A DNA stretch of 64,000 nucleotides. Source: Kaistella sp. SH40-3. Lineage in GTDB: Bacteria; Bacteroidota; Bacteroidia; Flavobacteriales; Weeksellaceae. The DNA lies in contig NZ_JAQYUS010000006.1 of NCBI RefSeq assembly GCF_030686865.1, positions 1-64,000 on the forward strand. Direction: 5' to 3'. A program made the translations under genes and the position numbers. Positions 51,824 to 61,010 of the stretch are shown here, in pieces. The notes beneath the pieces were generated by a model. It was not told where the DNA came from. It worked only from the letters and a program-made list of their open reading frames with translations, and ran no database searches. How positions within the stretch are numbered: the first letter of the stretch is position 1; each line of letters begins with the position of its first letter.

Positions 51824-51831
51824 TATCTTTG
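51824..51831 (+). promoter_or_regulatory. -7 box of the acyl-CoA dehydrogenase gene
   Basis: TATCTTTG matches exactly, 17 bases before the ATG at 51848. Confidence 0.5.
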
Positions 51832-51847
51832 AAGACAAATACTTAAT

Positions 51848-52987
51848 ATGAACAGTGAAACGACTAACAATCTAAATATGATTGCCGAAACCGCCAGGGA
51901 TTTTGCAGAAAAAAATATACGTCCGAATATTATGGACTGGGACGAAAGTCAAACTTTCCCCGTAGAACTTTTCCATCAGTTAGGTGAAATGGGATTTATG
52001 GGAATCGTAATTCCTGAAGAATACGGAGGTTCTGGATTAGGTTATCATGAATATGTAACGATTTTAGATGAAATTTCGCAGGTTGATCCATCAATCGGAC
52101 TTTCTGTTGCAGCTCACAATTCATTATGTACCAATCATATTTATGAGTTTGGAAATGAAGAACAAAGACACAAATGGTTACCACAATTGGCTTCTGGTAA
52201 AGTAATCGGAGCTTGGGGATTAACTGAACACAATACAGGATCTGATTCTGGAGGCATGAGCACCACCGCTGTAAAAGATGGAGATGATTGGATTATCTCT
52301 GGAGCCAAAAACTTTATCACTCACGCAATTTCAGGTGATATCGCTGTAGTGATGACCAGAACTGGAGAAATCGGTGCGAGAAATAATTCAACTGCATTTG
52401 TTTTAGAAAAAGGAATGGCAGGTTTTACTTCGGGTAAAAAAGAAAATAAATTAGGAATGCGTGCATCAGAAACCGCAGAACTGATCTTTGATAGCGTAAG
52501 AGTTCCCGATGCTAACCGTTTAGGAGAAGTAGGTTCAGGTTTCAAACAAGCGATGAAAATTTTAGATGGTGGTAGAATTTCTATCGCAGCTCTAAGTTTA
52601 GGAATTGCCAGAGGTGCTTACAAAGCGGCTTTAAAATATTCGAAAGAAAGACATCAGTTTGGGAAAGCGATTAACCAATTTCAGGCGATTAACTTCATGT
52701 TGGCAGATATGGCAACAGAAATCGATGCTGCAGAATTATTGATACAAAGAGCATCAAACCTTAAAAACGCAAAACAGCCCATGACCAAAGAAGGTGCAAT
52801 GGCAAAATTATACGCTTCTGAAGCGTGTGTAAGAATTGCAAATAATGCAGTACAAATTTTCGGTGGATATGGTTATACCAAAGATTTCCCCGCAGAAAAA
52901 TATTACAGAGATTCTAAACTTTGCACTATTGGCGAAGGAACTTCTGAAATCCAAAGATTGGTTATTGGAAGAGAAATTTCAAAATAA
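51848..52987 (+). CDS. Acyl-CoA dehydrogenase
   Basis: The 379-aa flavoprotein has the signature segments GAWGLTEHNTGSDSGGMST, DGGRISIAALSLGIARGAY and the C-terminal QIFGGYGYTKDFPAEKYYRD, with the catalytic Glu expected in IGEGTSEIQR. It catalyses the first dehydrogenation of beta-oxidation or branched-chain acyl-CoA breakdown. Chain preference cannot be told. It is monocistronic, with its own promoter and terminator. Confidence 0.95.
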   Translation: MNSETTNNLNMIAETARDFAEKNIRPNIMDWDESQTFPVELFHQLGEMGFMGIVIPEEYGGSGLGYHEYVTILDEISQVDPSIGLSVAAHNSLCTNHIYEFGNEEQRHKWLPQLASGKVIGAWGLTEHNTGSDSGGMSTTAVKDGDDWIISGAKNFITHAISGDIAVVMTRTGEIGARNNSTAFVLEKGMAGFTSGKKENKLGMRASETAELIFDSVRVPDANRLGEVGSGFKQAMKILDGGRISIAALSLGIARGAYKAALKYSKERHQFGKAINQFQAINFMLADMATEIDAAELLIQRASNLKNAKQPMTKEGAMAKLYASEACVRIANNAVQIFGGYGYTKDFPAEKYYRDSKLCTIGEGTSEIQRLVIGREISK

Positions 52988-53007
52988 TTTTTTCTTTAAA
53001 TAAAATA

Positions 53008-53032
53008 GAAAGCCCGGATATATTCTGGGCTT
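53008..53032 (+). terminator. Terminator of the acyl-CoA dehydrogenase gene
   Basis: GAAGCCCGG and the complementary CTGGGCTTC (one mismatched pair) form a stem 20 bases after the stop, followed by TTTTATTT. Confidence 0.75.
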
Positions 53033-53085
53033 CTTTTATTTAATGAGTTGAATAAAATTGAATTCTAATTTTTAATTTGAATGTT

Positions 53086-53093
53086 TATCTTTG
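53086..53093 (+). promoter_or_regulatory. -7 box of the 53.1-55.0 kb gene group
   Basis: TATCTTTG matches exactly, 17 bases before the ATG at 53111. A TTG at 53058-53060 is 25 bases upstream. It would drive the four tightly spaced genes up to 54968. Confidence 0.5.
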
Positions 53094-53110
53094 TTAAAAT
53101 TTAAAATTGA

Positions 53111-53578
53111 ATGGATAAGATTGATTCTCTAAATCAGGTGGCAGAATTCCACAAAACGTTTAACGCACCCATTTTAGACCACCCTGCAATTCCAAGTGCA
53201 GATCGCTGCAACTTAAGAATATCTTTATTACAGGAAGAATTGAATGAACTGAAAGATGCCATCGCCAATAATGATTTGGTAGAAATTGCTGATGCATTGT
53301 GCGATTTACAATATGTATTGAGTGGTGCAGTTTTAGAATTCGGTTTGGGGGAAAAGTTCGTAACTCTTTTTAATGAAGTTCAGCGCTCGAATATGTCGAA
53401 AGCCTGCACAACACAAGAAGAAGCCGATGAAACCATCGCTTTTTACAAAGAAAAAGGAGAAGATGCTTTCGCTCAAAAATCAGGTGTCAAAATTAATGTT
53501 CACCGTGTTTCTGATAATAAAGTTCTTAAAAACAAATACTATTCGCCTGCTGATTTAAAATCAATATTAGAAAACTAA
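53111..53578 (+). CDS. MazG-like nucleoside triphosphate pyrophosphohydrolase
   Basis: The 155-aa protein is an all-alpha NTP pyrophosphatase: LLQEELNELKDAI gives the E-x-x-E metal motif and EIADALCDLQYVLSGAVLEF the E-x-x-D motif. Family members hydrolyse NTPs or phosphoribosyl-ATP, often as house-cleaning enzymes. A C-terminal tail of 40 residues (SGVKINVHRVSDNKVLKNKY) is typical of this flavobacterial group. The gene leads a four-gene operon. Confidence 0.88.
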   Translation: MDKIDSLNQVAEFHKTFNAPILDHPAIPSADRCNLRISLLQEELNELKDAIANNDLVEIADALCDLQYVLSGAVLEFGLGEKFVTLFNEVQRSNMSKACTTQEEADETIAFYKEKGEDAFAQKSGVKINVHRVSDNKVLKNKYYSPADLKSILEN

Positions 53579-53590
53579 TCAACCTTATTA

Positions 53591-54151
53591 ATGAAAAAAT
53601 TGACCAAAATAATATTTACCGCTTCTACTCTATTTTTTGCCTTGCAATCTTGTGAATCTCAAAAAATTGTCATCAACAGAGAAGTAGAATCTAAAAATGA
53701 CGGAAAAATGCTTTTAGGATACCAAACAAAAAATCAACTTTTAAAAGAACCTTACAGCGAATGGTACGTTTCAGGACACGACGACTATCAGATTGATCAG
53801 AAAGCGCTAGCTGAATTAAAAAAAGAAAAATTAAGTTCTTACAACATTACTTTGGTAATGGGAACTTGGTGTGAAGACAGCCACCGAGAAGTTCCAAGAC
53901 TTTTTAAAATTTTGGAAGCGTTAAACTACCCAGAGGCGAAACTCACCATGATTGCTGTTAATCGCAAGAAAGAAGCACCAAGCGGCGAAGAAGGTCCATT
54001 TAATATTCAAAAAGTCCCAACAATTATTGTTCAGAAGTATGGCAAAGAAATTGGCAGGATTATTGAGAATCCTTCTACAGGATATCTGGAAAGAGATCTC
54101 CTTGAAATCCTTAAAAAAGACAATACTTCTATAAAAGATTTAATAAAATAA
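53591..54151 (+). CDS. Thioredoxin-fold lipoprotein with C-x-x-S active site
   Basis: The 186-aa protein has a lipoprotein signal (lipobox LQSC, residues 18-21) and a thioredoxin fold with LVMGTWCEDSHREVPR and the cis-Pro in QKVPTIIV. The active site reads CEDS, so the second Cys is missing. It may act in reduction of mixed disulfides or be a binding protein rather than a dithiol oxidoreductase. It follows the MazG-like gene by 12 bases. Confidence 0.85.
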   Translation: MKKLTKIIFTASTLFFALQSCESQKIVINREVESKNDGKMLLGYQTKNQLLKEPYSEWYVSGHDDYQIDQKALAELKKEKLSSYNITLVMGTWCEDSHREVPRLFKILEALNYPEAKLTMIAVNRKKEAPSGEEGPFNIQKVPTIIVQKYGKEIGRIIENPSTGYLERDLLEILKKDNTSIKDLIK

Positions 54152-54152
54152 A

Positions 54153-54767
54153 TTGAAAAATAAAAAAATAATACTGTCCTTTATTGGTGGAGCAATCGCA
54201 ATGATTTTTCTTTTCTTGCTGTGGAATTCCATTACAAAAAAAGCCGATGACAAAGTTCAAAACGATTATTACATCATCACCAACCAAATTAGAAAGATGA
54301 ATAAAATGGTCGTGATGGAACAGGATTTCTCCAGCATGCAGAAAACCAAAATCACGTCAAACATATTAGGAAGTTCAATTTTACCTGCAACGGAAAAAGA
54401 AATCATCACCTTTACAAAAACCAATGCACAGGTAACTTACGATTTATCTAAAATGAAAATTAAGGTAGATTCCATTAATAAAAAACTGATTATTGAAGAA
54501 TTGCCAAATGCAGATATTCGCATAATTCCTAGTGTTGAAATTCAGTCGATGGACGATTCTTTTTTCAACAGATTTAGCGACAAGGATTTTCAAAAAATAA
54601 CCAAGTCTGCAAAAGATAATGCGTACAAAACCGTCAACCAAAATCGCCTTAGAGATGAAGGTCGTAAACAACTTTTAGAAAATCTGGATCAAATATTTGT
54701 TTTGGCAAAGGCTTTGAATTATAAAATAGAAGACCAAACTGGTCAACTCGATTTATCAAAACTTTAA
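54153..54767 (+). CDS. DUF4230 membrane-anchored protein, TTG start
   Basis: The 204-aa protein has an N-terminal membrane helix (IILSFIGGAIAMIFLFLLW) and a mixed domain of the DUF4230 family (KMVVMEQDFSSMQKTK, ITFTKTNAQVTYDLSKM). The function is unknown. The only start that keeps the complete membrane anchor is the TTG at 54153, one base after the previous stop. The next ATG lies inside the helix, so the TTG start is probably real and translation coupled. Confidence 0.82.
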   Translation: MKNKKIILSFIGGAIAMIFLFLLWNSITKKADDKVQNDYYIITNQIRKMNKMVVMEQDFSSMQKTKITSNILGSSILPATEKEIITFTKTNAQVTYDLSKMKIKVDSINKKLIIEELPNADIRIIPSVEIQSMDDSFFNRFSDKDFQKITKSAKDNAYKTVNQNRLRDEGRKQLLENLDQIFVLAKALNYKIEDQTGQLDLSKL

Positions 54768-54779
54768 AAAAATACAATT

Positions 54780-54968
54780 ATGGATTCTGAAAATAATAAA
54801 AAGAGCAAAGACGAAAATGTGAAGAAAGAAAATCAGGATTTTCCGAATCTTCCTGCGGCAAGCGATAAAATAAAAAACGAGAATGTTCTAAAAAAACAAA
54901 TCAAAAAAACATCTGAATTAAATCCCGATGGAAAGACAGATAACATTGATGAAAAAAGCGAAAATTAA
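54780..54968 (+). CDS. Small charged protein (62 aa), unknown
   Basis: The protein is very rich in Lys, Glu, Asp and Asn (DSENNKKSKDENVKKENQ) and probably disordered. It ends the four-gene operon 12 bases after the DUF4230 gene and its last codons form part of the terminator. I recognise no family; the ATG, spacing and operon position support it as real. Confidence 0.6.
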   Translation: MDSENNKKSKDENVKKENQDFPNLPAASDKIKNENVLKKQIKKTSELNPDGKTDNIDEKSEN

Positions 54969-54985
54969 TTTTTTCGCTTTTTTTT
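54954..54985 (+). terminator. Terminator overlapping the end of the 62-aa gene
   Basis: AAAGCGAAAA and TTTTTTCGCTTT pair around the stop codon, followed by TTTTTTG. The stop lies in the loop. Confidence 0.8.
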
Positions 54986-55091
54986 TGTTAAATGTTAAAA
55001 TATATTAAAGTCCATAATTAGTCGTTGAATGTCACAAAATTTGCATACCATATGTAACGCATATGATTTTTCACCATCAAATTTTACCATC

Positions 55092-55445
55092 ATGACTTAC
55101 AATATTATCGGGATTTTCCCAACCATCGACGATGCAATTTCGGCCGCAAACCGGCTGGCAAAAGCAGGATATATTAAACAATTTTCTGGTTTTACAGCCA
55201 ATACAAAGTTTCAACCCGAATCTTTAGTAGAGGATCATTTTGTGGATCAAAATGAAATTATTGTATATACTCCAAACTTGAATCGTGCTTTTAAAGCAAA
55301 AAATATTTTAAAAAAATTTGGGGCAGACATCAAAAGAGCGAATTGGTTCGGCTCTGAAAAAATTCAAAGAAAACAGGAATCACCTACTCATTTATCTCCT
55401 ATTAAAACAAAAAAGCAACAATTAGAAAACAAATCTCAAGATTAA
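55092..55445 (+). CDS. General-stress-like small protein (117 aa), paralogue of 58669-59193
   Basis: The protein begins MTYNIIGIFPTIDDAISAAN and reads as one small alpha/beta unit (RLAKAGYIKQFSGF, EIIVYTPNLNRAFKAKNILKKFGA) with a basic tail. The same start, MSYTIVGMFPKNEDLSKVSE, appears in the gene at 58669. The fold resembles the YflT/17M general-stress domain that binds across a domain interface. The frame extends upstream to an ATG at 55029, but the paralogue supports 55092. The function is unknown; a link to stress or osmotic response is inference. Confidence 0.7.
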   Translation: MTYNIIGIFPTIDDAISAANRLAKAGYIKQFSGFTANTKFQPESLVEDHFVDQNEIIVYTPNLNRAFKAKNILKKFGADIKRANWFGSEKIQRKQESPTHLSPIKTKKQQLENKSQD

Positions 55446-55532
55446 ATTTGTGACAGTTTCATTCTTAAAAAAAGAAAATTTCTTAAAAAACTTTTACTCA
55501 ATAACTTTAAGAGTAATTGTAGTTACAGTAAG

Positions 55533-55563
55533 CGCCCTCAAAGTAAATTTGAGGCGTTTTTTT
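55533..55563 (+). terminator. Terminator after the 117-aa stress-like gene
   Basis: CGCCCTCAAA and TTTGAGGCG pair (one C bulged out) around GTAAA, followed by TTTTTTT. The rest of the gap, 55564-55816, shows no feature. Confidence 0.75.
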
Positions 55564-55816
55564 AGGAGCAAGCAGATTTTCTGATATCTTTAATACGTCA
55601 CCTGTTTTGCACTGCAATCTTTTTTGGGTTTTGTCTCATTCCTCCACAAAACAGAAAAAAAGGATTTCCATTTCACCCAGGGCTAAAACTTCTTATCTAT
55701 CAATTTAACAAGAAAAATAGAGGCAAATCTCAAAAGCTTTTACTAAAACTAAACGATTATCTAAAAAAATCGCTACAATAACCCAGAAAGTAAAAGACTC
55801 TTTCATAGAAAATCCG

Positions 55817-55824
55817 TATTTTTG
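55817..55824 (+). promoter_or_regulatory. -7 box of thrS
   Basis: TATTTTTG matches exactly, 23 bases before the thrS ATG. No T-box or other long leader is present. Confidence 0.55.
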
Positions 55825-55847
55825 CTTCTTAAAATTTTTAGTTCAAA

Positions 55848-57767
55848 ATGATTAAAATTACTCTTCCCGATGGAAGCATCAAAGAATTTGAAAGCGAAGT
55901 AACTCCGCTTGATGTAGCAAAATCAATTAGTGAAGGTTTGGCCAGAAACACCATTTCCGCAGTTGTAAACGGAACACAGGTAGAAATATCCACGCCAATA
56001 ACCACCGATTCTACGATTCAGTTGCTCACCTGGAACGATGATTTGGGGAAGAAAGCATTTTGGCACTCTTCTGCTCACCTACTCGCTCAAGCCATTATGG
56101 AGTTTTATCCACAGGCGAAATTAACGATAGGACCAGCAATCGAACAAGGTTTTTACTACGACGTCGATTTTGGAGATGAGGTTCTGTATGAAAAAGATTT
56201 CGAAAAAATCGAAAAGAAAATGCTGGAGAATGCAAAGAAGAATTCAACCTTCGCACTTTATCCGGTTTCCAAAGCCGATGCTTTAAAAGAATACGCAGAC
56301 AATCCATATAAAACAGAATTAATCACCAATCTTAATGATGGTGAAATTACCTTCTGTACTCATGATAACTTCACCGATTTATGTCGAGGTGGTCACATTC
56401 CAGCCACAGGAATTGTAAAAGCCGTGAAAGTTCTCAATGCAGCCGGAGCGTATTGGAGAGGCGACGAAAAGAATAAACAATTGACCAGAGTATACGGAAT
56501 TTCTTTCCCTAAACAGAAAGATTTAACCGAATATTTAGAACGTCTTGAAGAAGCAAAACGTCGCGATCATAGAAAATTAGGTAAAGAACTGGGAATCTTT
56601 GCGTTCTCTGAAAAAGTAGGTGCAGGTTTGCCATTATGGTTACCAAAAGGAACTGCATTACGTAAAAAATTAGAAGAATTTTTATCAGCCGCTCAGAAGA
56701 AATCGGGTTATGAATTCGTAATGACGCCGCATATTGGTGCCAAAGAATTATACGTAACTTCCGGTCACTGGGATAAATATGGTGCAGATAGTTTTCAACC
56801 TATAAAAACTCCAAACGAAGGTGAAGAGTTTATGTTAAAACCAATGAACTGCCCACACCACTGCGAAATCTATAAAGTTGGACAATGGTCTTACAAAGAC
56901 TTACCAAAAAGATTTGCAGAATTTGGAACAGTTTACAGATATGAGCAGTCTGGTGAACTTCATGGACTAACCAGAGTTCGTGGATTTACACAAGATGATG
57001 CTCACATTTTCTGTACTCCAGATCAACTTTTGGCTGAATTTGAAAATGTTATTGACTTAACACTTTACGTTTTCAAATCTTTAGGGTTTGAAGATTTTGT
57101 AACTCAGGTTTCCTTACGAGATCCAGAGAACAAAGAAAAATATATCGGTTCTGATGAAAATTGGAAAAAAGCCGAAGATGCAATCATCAAAGCTACTAAG
57201 AAGAAAGGATTGAACTACGTGATTGAAACTGGTGAAGCCGCTTTTTACGGTCCAAAACTGGATTTCATGGTGAAAGATGCTCTTGGTCGTAAATGGCAGT
57301 TAGGAACCATTCAGGTGGACTATAACTTACCAGAAAGATTTGATCTTTCTTACATCGGAAGCGATAATGAGAAACACAGACCCGTGATGATTCACCGTGC
57401 GCCATTTGGCTCTATGGAACGTTTTATTGCAATATTACTTGAAAATACTGCAGGAGATTTCCCACTTTGGTTGGCTCCAGATCAATTCACCATTTTGCCG
57501 ATTAGTGAAAAATATGTGGATTATGCAAAAAAAGTTTCACAATTGCTGGAAAATCACGATATTTGCGGAATAATTGATGAGCGTAGTGAGAAGACCGGAC
57601 GAAAAATCCGCGATGCAGAACTCAATAAACTCCCGTTTATGCTTATTGTCGGTGAAAATGAAGAGGTTAACGGAACGGTTTCTGTCCGTAGAAGAGGCGA
57701 AGGTGACTTAGGCGCAATGAGCGTTGACGACTTCATCACTTACTTCAAAAAAGAAGCAACTATTTAG
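55848..57767 (+). CDS. thrS: Threonyl-tRNA synthetase
   Basis: The 639-aa class II synthetase has a TGS domain (1-60), an editing domain with [10 protein letters not shown], and a catalytic core with the zinc-binding [33 protein letters not shown] and the motif 3 region [14 protein letters not shown]-terminal anticodon-binding domain ([16 protein letters not shown]) follows. It charges tRNA-Thr. It is followed in the same frame, 33 bases after its stop, by infC. Confidence 0.98.
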   Translation: MIKITLPDGSIKEFESEVTPLDVAKSISEGLARNTISAVVNGTQVEISTPITTDSTIQLLTWNDDLGKKAFWHSSAHLLAQAIMEFYPQAKLTIGPAIEQGFYYDVDFGDEVLYEKDFEKIEKKMLENAKKNSTFALYPVSKADALKEYADNPYKTELITNLNDGEITFCTHDNFTDLCRGGHIPATGIVKAVKVLNAAGAYWRGDEKNKQLTRVYGISFPKQKDLTEYLERLEEAKRRDHRKLGKELGIFAFSEKVGAGLPLWLPKGTALRKKLEEFLSAAQKKSGYEFVMTPHIGAKELYVTSGHWDKYGADSFQPIKTPNEGEEFMLKPMNCPHHCEIYKVGQWSYKDLPKRFAEFGTVYRYEQSGELHGLTRVRGFTQDDAHIFCTPDQLLAEFENVIDLTLYVFKSLGFEDFVTQVSLRDPENKEKYIGSDENWKKAEDAIIKATKKKGLNYVIETGEAAFYGPKLDFMVKDALGRKWQLGTIQVDYNLPERFDLSYIGSDNEKHRPVMIHRAPFGSMERFIAILLENTAGDFPLWLAPDQFTILPISEKYVDYAKKVSQLLENHDICGIIDERSEKTGRKIRDAELNKLPFMLIVGENEEVNGTVSVRRRGEGDLGAMSVDDFITYFKKEATI

Positions 57768-57800
57768 AAAATTAGATTTAAACAATTAAAATTAAATACC

Positions 57801-58364
57801 ATAGCACAAAAATTTCATTACAGAGGTAGAGGTCCACAGAGACGTGTTCAAGAAGATTTGCACCAGATTAATCAAAAAATTCGGGCAAGAGAAGTACGTT
57901 TAGTAGGTGATAATGTGGAACCCGGCGTTTATTCGCTAGAAAAAGCTCTTGAAATAGCAAAAGATCAGGAATTAGATTTGGTGGTTATTTCAGATAAAGC
58001 AGAACCGTTTATTTCCAGAATTCTGGATTATAAAAAGTTTCTCTATGAGCAAAAGAAAAAGCAGAAAGAACTAAAAGCCAAGCAAGTAAAAGTAACGGTA
58101 AAAGAAATTCGATTCGGACCTCAGACAGATGAGCACGATTACGAATTCAAAAAGAAACATGCCGAAAAATTCTTAGAAGAAGGTTCAAAATTGAAAACCT
58201 ACGTTTTCTTTAAGGGACGTTCGATTATCTTTAAAGATCAGGGAGAAATCCTTCTTCTTAAATTAGCACAGGAATTAGAGCACGTCGGAAAAGTTGATCA
58301 GTTACCTAAATTAGAAGGTAAGAGAATGATTATGATGATGAGCCCGAAAAAACCGGCCAAATAA
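57801..58364 (+). CDS. infC: Translation initiation factor IF-3, apparent ATA start
   Basis: From the ATA the protein has 187 aa: an N-terminal domain ([40 protein letters not shown]), a Lys-rich linker ([19 protein letters not shown]) and a C-terminal domain with [15 protein letters not shown]. No ATG or GTG lies between the thrS stop and the conserved region. The first TTG, at 57858, would remove the conserved N-terminal arm. The ATA at 57801 starts exactly where family members start. IF-3 genes are known for rare starts (AUU in E. coli) that let IF-3 repress its own translation, so ATA here is credible autoregulation. Confidence 0.92.
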   Translation: MAQKFHYRGRGPQRRVQEDLHQINQKIRAREVRLVGDNVEPGVYSLEKALEIAKDQELDLVVISDKAEPFISRILDYKKFLYEQKKKQKELKAKQVKVTVKEIRFGPQTDEHDYEFKKKHAEKFLEEGSKLKTYVFFKGRSIIFKDQGEILLLKLAQELEHVGKVDQLPKLEGKRMIMMMSPKKPAK

Positions 58365-58426
58365 TTTGAATATTTGTTGAGGTGACGATTTAAAAATCAC
58401 TTTGCCTTAATTTATAAAAATACTAA

Positions 58427-58456
58427 AGAGACTTTTTAGAAGTCTCTTTTTTTTTG
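58427..58456 (+). terminator. Terminator of thrS-infC
   Basis: AGAGACTT-TTTAG-AAGTCTCT pairs over eight bases and is followed by nine T. It lies 62 bases after infC. No rpmI or rplT gene follows, and 58457-58668 shows no other feature. Confidence 0.85.
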
Positions 58457-58668
58457 CATTAAACTCTCCGCTATTTTAAAGAGGTGATTTTGTTTTTGAC
58501 ACAATCTCACTTCTATAATTTTTTTGAATGAAACTTCAATAGAATTTATGTTTTTTGCTGTTGTGTTAAAAAACTTATAAAGTTGAAGTTAACCATTCTT
58601 TTGTCATCACTTTTGATATTAAAATTAATTATTATTAAATCACAATTATTAATATTAAAAATTAAAAT

Positions 58669-59193
58669 ATGTCATACACCATCGTGGGAATGTTCCCAAA
58701 GAACGAAGATTTAAGTAAAGTATCAGAACAGTTAAACAATGCAGGTTTTCCAAAAGAAGATTATACTGTTTCGCGCTATTCTACTGCTGGAATTAATGAA
58801 AAAACGTCAGGTGATTCCAAATTGGAGGCACACGAAAAAACTTCAGGATTCTGGAACTGGCTTTTCGGAGATGATGAAGAAGAAAAAAACAAATACAGTT
58901 ACGCCAGTAGCAAGAGTCATATTGTAACGGTTTACACTGATGATATGGAACGTGCAGAAAAAGCGAGAAAAATCATGAATGATAAAGGAGCGATTAATGT
59001 AAACGAATTCACCAAAGAAAGATATCCGGAACCTACTGCGAAACATAATGATTTAACTGAAGCGCAATACGCCAGAATTATCAGTAAAGCAAAAAACAAT
59101 CTTTATTTTACCGATGGAACTCGGTTTTATGACACTGCAAGTGATGGAATGGAATCAGATATGGATTCGGAAGGACCAAGAAATACCTATTAA
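58669..59193 (+). CDS. General-stress-like protein (174 aa), paralogue of 55092-55445
   Basis: The protein begins MSYTIVGMFPKNEDLSKVSE and has a 17M/YflT-like alpha/beta unit split by a Ser/Glu-rich loop (EKTSGFWNWLFGDDEEEKNK), then HIVTVYTDDMERAEKARKIM and an acidic tail. It shares its start and its VYT...A.KA...GA pattern with the gene at 55092. The function is unknown. The two paralogues flank thrS-infC. Confidence 0.75.
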   Translation: MSYTIVGMFPKNEDLSKVSEQLNNAGFPKEDYTVSRYSTAGINEKTSGDSKLEAHEKTSGFWNWLFGDDEEEKNKYSYASSKSHIVTVYTDDMERAEKARKIMNDKGAINVNEFTKERYPEPTAKHNDLTEAQYARIISKAKNNLYFTDGTRFYDTASDGMESDMDSEGPRNTY

Positions 59194-59254
59194 AAAAAAT
59201 AATTATATCCAAATTCCATCATATTCAAATCTTTTTTTCAAAGTACGAAACTGG

Positions 59255-59341
59255 ATGATGTACCTCAAAAATAGGCCAAATAAATTTTACGATCTTATGA
59301 TGTGCGGATTTGGAGATTCATCGTTTTGGATTAAAAAATAA
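59255..59341 (+). CDS. Possible micro-protein (28 aa)
   Basis: An ATG-ATG start opens a frame reading MMYLKNRPNKFYDLMMCGFG and ending SSFWIKK, stopping 5 bases before a terminator. The amino acid make-up looks protein-like and the stop-terminator spacing is suggestive. It may be co-transcribed with the stress-like gene upstream or be a remnant of a longer gene. Confidence 0.3.
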   Translation: MMYLKNRPNKFYDLMMCGFGDSSFWIKK

Positions 59342-59345
59342 AAAA

Positions 59346-59373
59346 AGAGATTCTTTTGAAGTCTCTTTTTTTA
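59346..59373 (+). terminator. Terminator after the stress-like gene
   Basis: AGAGATT and the near-complement AGTCTCT pair around CTTTTGA (one T-G pair), followed by a run of seven T. Confidence 0.65.
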
Positions 59374-59404
59374 TTGATAATCATTCGGGAATTTTACACC
59401 AAAA

Positions 59405-60586
59405 TCATAGCGCTAATGTATCGGTCTGAAAATGACCTTTTTCATGCAGATACCAATACCTCAAACTGAAAAGCAACCCAATAAATGTCATTCCCACTCC
59501 GACCAGTGCGGGATAATTGAAGGAATATCCATTTTCCAACGGAATTCCGCCTAAAAAAGCACCGAGCGCATTTGCACCGTTGAAGCCCGCCTGCATAAAA
59601 GCAGCTGCCATCATTTCACTATTCGGCGCGGCTTTCATCATCATAATATTAATCGGTGCCGCGACCGCCATCGACAGTCCGCCACATATAAACGTGAGGA
59701 TCAAAGAAACAGTTTGATTTTCCGAGAGGAAAAATACGCCGACGAGCGAAATCATCATTAAAAACAATAAAAGAGAACACGTTTTCTCAGCTCCCAAACG
59801 ATCCGATAAAAATCCACCAGCCAGGTTTCCGACGACCATACCCGCACCCGCAAGTACCATTACATAAGCCATGTAGGCGCTGTCTATTTTTGACACCTCT
59901 GTCATCAAAGGCGTAATATAACTAAACCACGTAAATAATCCGCCAAACCCGATCGCCGTAATCAGTAGTACCAACCAAGACTGTCTGTGTTTCAGAAATT
60001 TTAATTCTTCCAAAAAATGAGTTTCTCCTTTTCTTTCGATGTTCGGCAGCCAAAATTTTAGAGAAACTAACGTTACTATTCCAATAAATCCTACAATTAC
60101 AAAATACCAGCGCCAGTTAAAAGTATGACCAATATACGTAACTAAGGGAACCATCGCGAGATTTGCGACGGTGAGTCCTGTAAACATCAGTGAAATATTA
60201 AAGGCTTCTTTTCCTTTCTTTGCCATTCTTGCTGCGACCACTGTTCCCACTCCGAAGAAAGCACCATGCGGCAAACCGGAAAGAAACCTGATTATCAACA
60301 TGGTAGAATAATCCGGTGCGAGTGCCGAAAGTCCATTGAACAAAGTAAATATCACCATTAAAGCGATTAACACTTTTTTAGGTGGAAATTTTACGGCATA
60401 TCCTATAATTAAAGGTGCGCCAATAACCACACCCAAAGCATATGCTGAAATTAAATGACCAGCCTGGGGAATGGTAATCGCTAAAGTTTTCGCGATGTCG
60501 GGCAATAAACCCATCACCGCAAACTCCGTGGTTCCGATACCTAAACCTCCAAGTGCCAGTGGGATAATTCTTTTATCTAAGTTCAT
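59405..60586 (-). CDS. MFS transporter (DHA1/AraJ-like efflux)
   Basis: The 393-aa protein has twelve hydrophobic segments and the DHA1 marks GTTEFAVMGLLPDIAK in helix 1 and RFLSGLPHGAFFGVG in helix 4. The central loop (LPNIERKGETHFLEELKFLK) and AAPINIMMMKAAP in the second half are typical of AraJ/YdhP-type exporters. The substrate is unknown, possibly sugars or drugs. I chose the ATG at 60586 (MNLDKRIIPLA) because the frame above it adds an unlikely tail. Confidence 0.9.
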   Translation of the reverse strand: MNLDKRIIPLALGGLGIGTTEFAVMGLLPDIAKTLAITIPQAGHLISAYALGVVIGAPLIIGYAVKFPPKKVLIALMVIFTLFNGLSALAPDYSTMLIIRFLSGLPHGAFFGVGTVVAARMAKKGKEAFNISLMFTGLTVANLAMVPLVTYIGHTFNWRWYFVIVGFIGIVTLVSLKFWLPNIERKGETHFLEELKFLKHRQSWLVLLITAIGFGGLFTWFSYITPLMTEVSKIDSAYMAYVMVLAGAGMVVGNLAGGFLSDRLGAEKTCSLLLFLMMISLVGVFFLSENQTVSLILTFICGGLSMAVAAPINIMMMKAAPNSEMMAAAFMQAGFNGANALGAFLGGIPLENGYSFNYPALVGVGMTFIGLLFSLRYWYLHEKGHFQTDTLAL

Positions 60587-61010
60587 TTTTCTATTATTGA
60601 AGGTGCAAAAATGAGAAAAATATTTCACGATCACCTCTATTTCTGTTATTTAAAAATGATTTATACCATCGACCGCATCTTTAAGGAATTCAAATACATG
60701 AGTCGCTAAAAAAGTTAGAACACTATTAAATTAAAAAGTAAAGCGAAATCTTATCAGATTTGATAAAGAAATTTATAGTGATATGACGGATTCCTCCAGT
60801 AATATAAATGAGGTTTTATTCCTGAGTACTTGCAATATTTCAAGAGTTGATTTATAATCAGCACACTCTCCCACTCTTTTAGTAAGCATCGAAAAGTACC
60901 AATGTGAATCGGTAGATTTCCCTTTTTACTTAAAATTTTATGCAACAGCATAAAACTGCTAATTCCGAATATTCCAAAAAAACCTTATATTAATCAGAAA
61001 AATAAAAACG
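60587..61010. other. Intergenic region between divergent MFS genes
   Basis: This 424-base gap should hold both divergent promoters, but no clean TAnnTTTG box stands out. A 65-codon minus-strand frame at 60754-60951 (reads MLLHKILSKKGNLPIHIGTF) has no recognised family and is probably a remnant or chance. Confidence 0.35.

Noticed and set aside
60754-60951. 65-codon minus-strand frame between the MFS genes
   Set aside because: No family, leader or promoter; listed only as part of the intergenic note.
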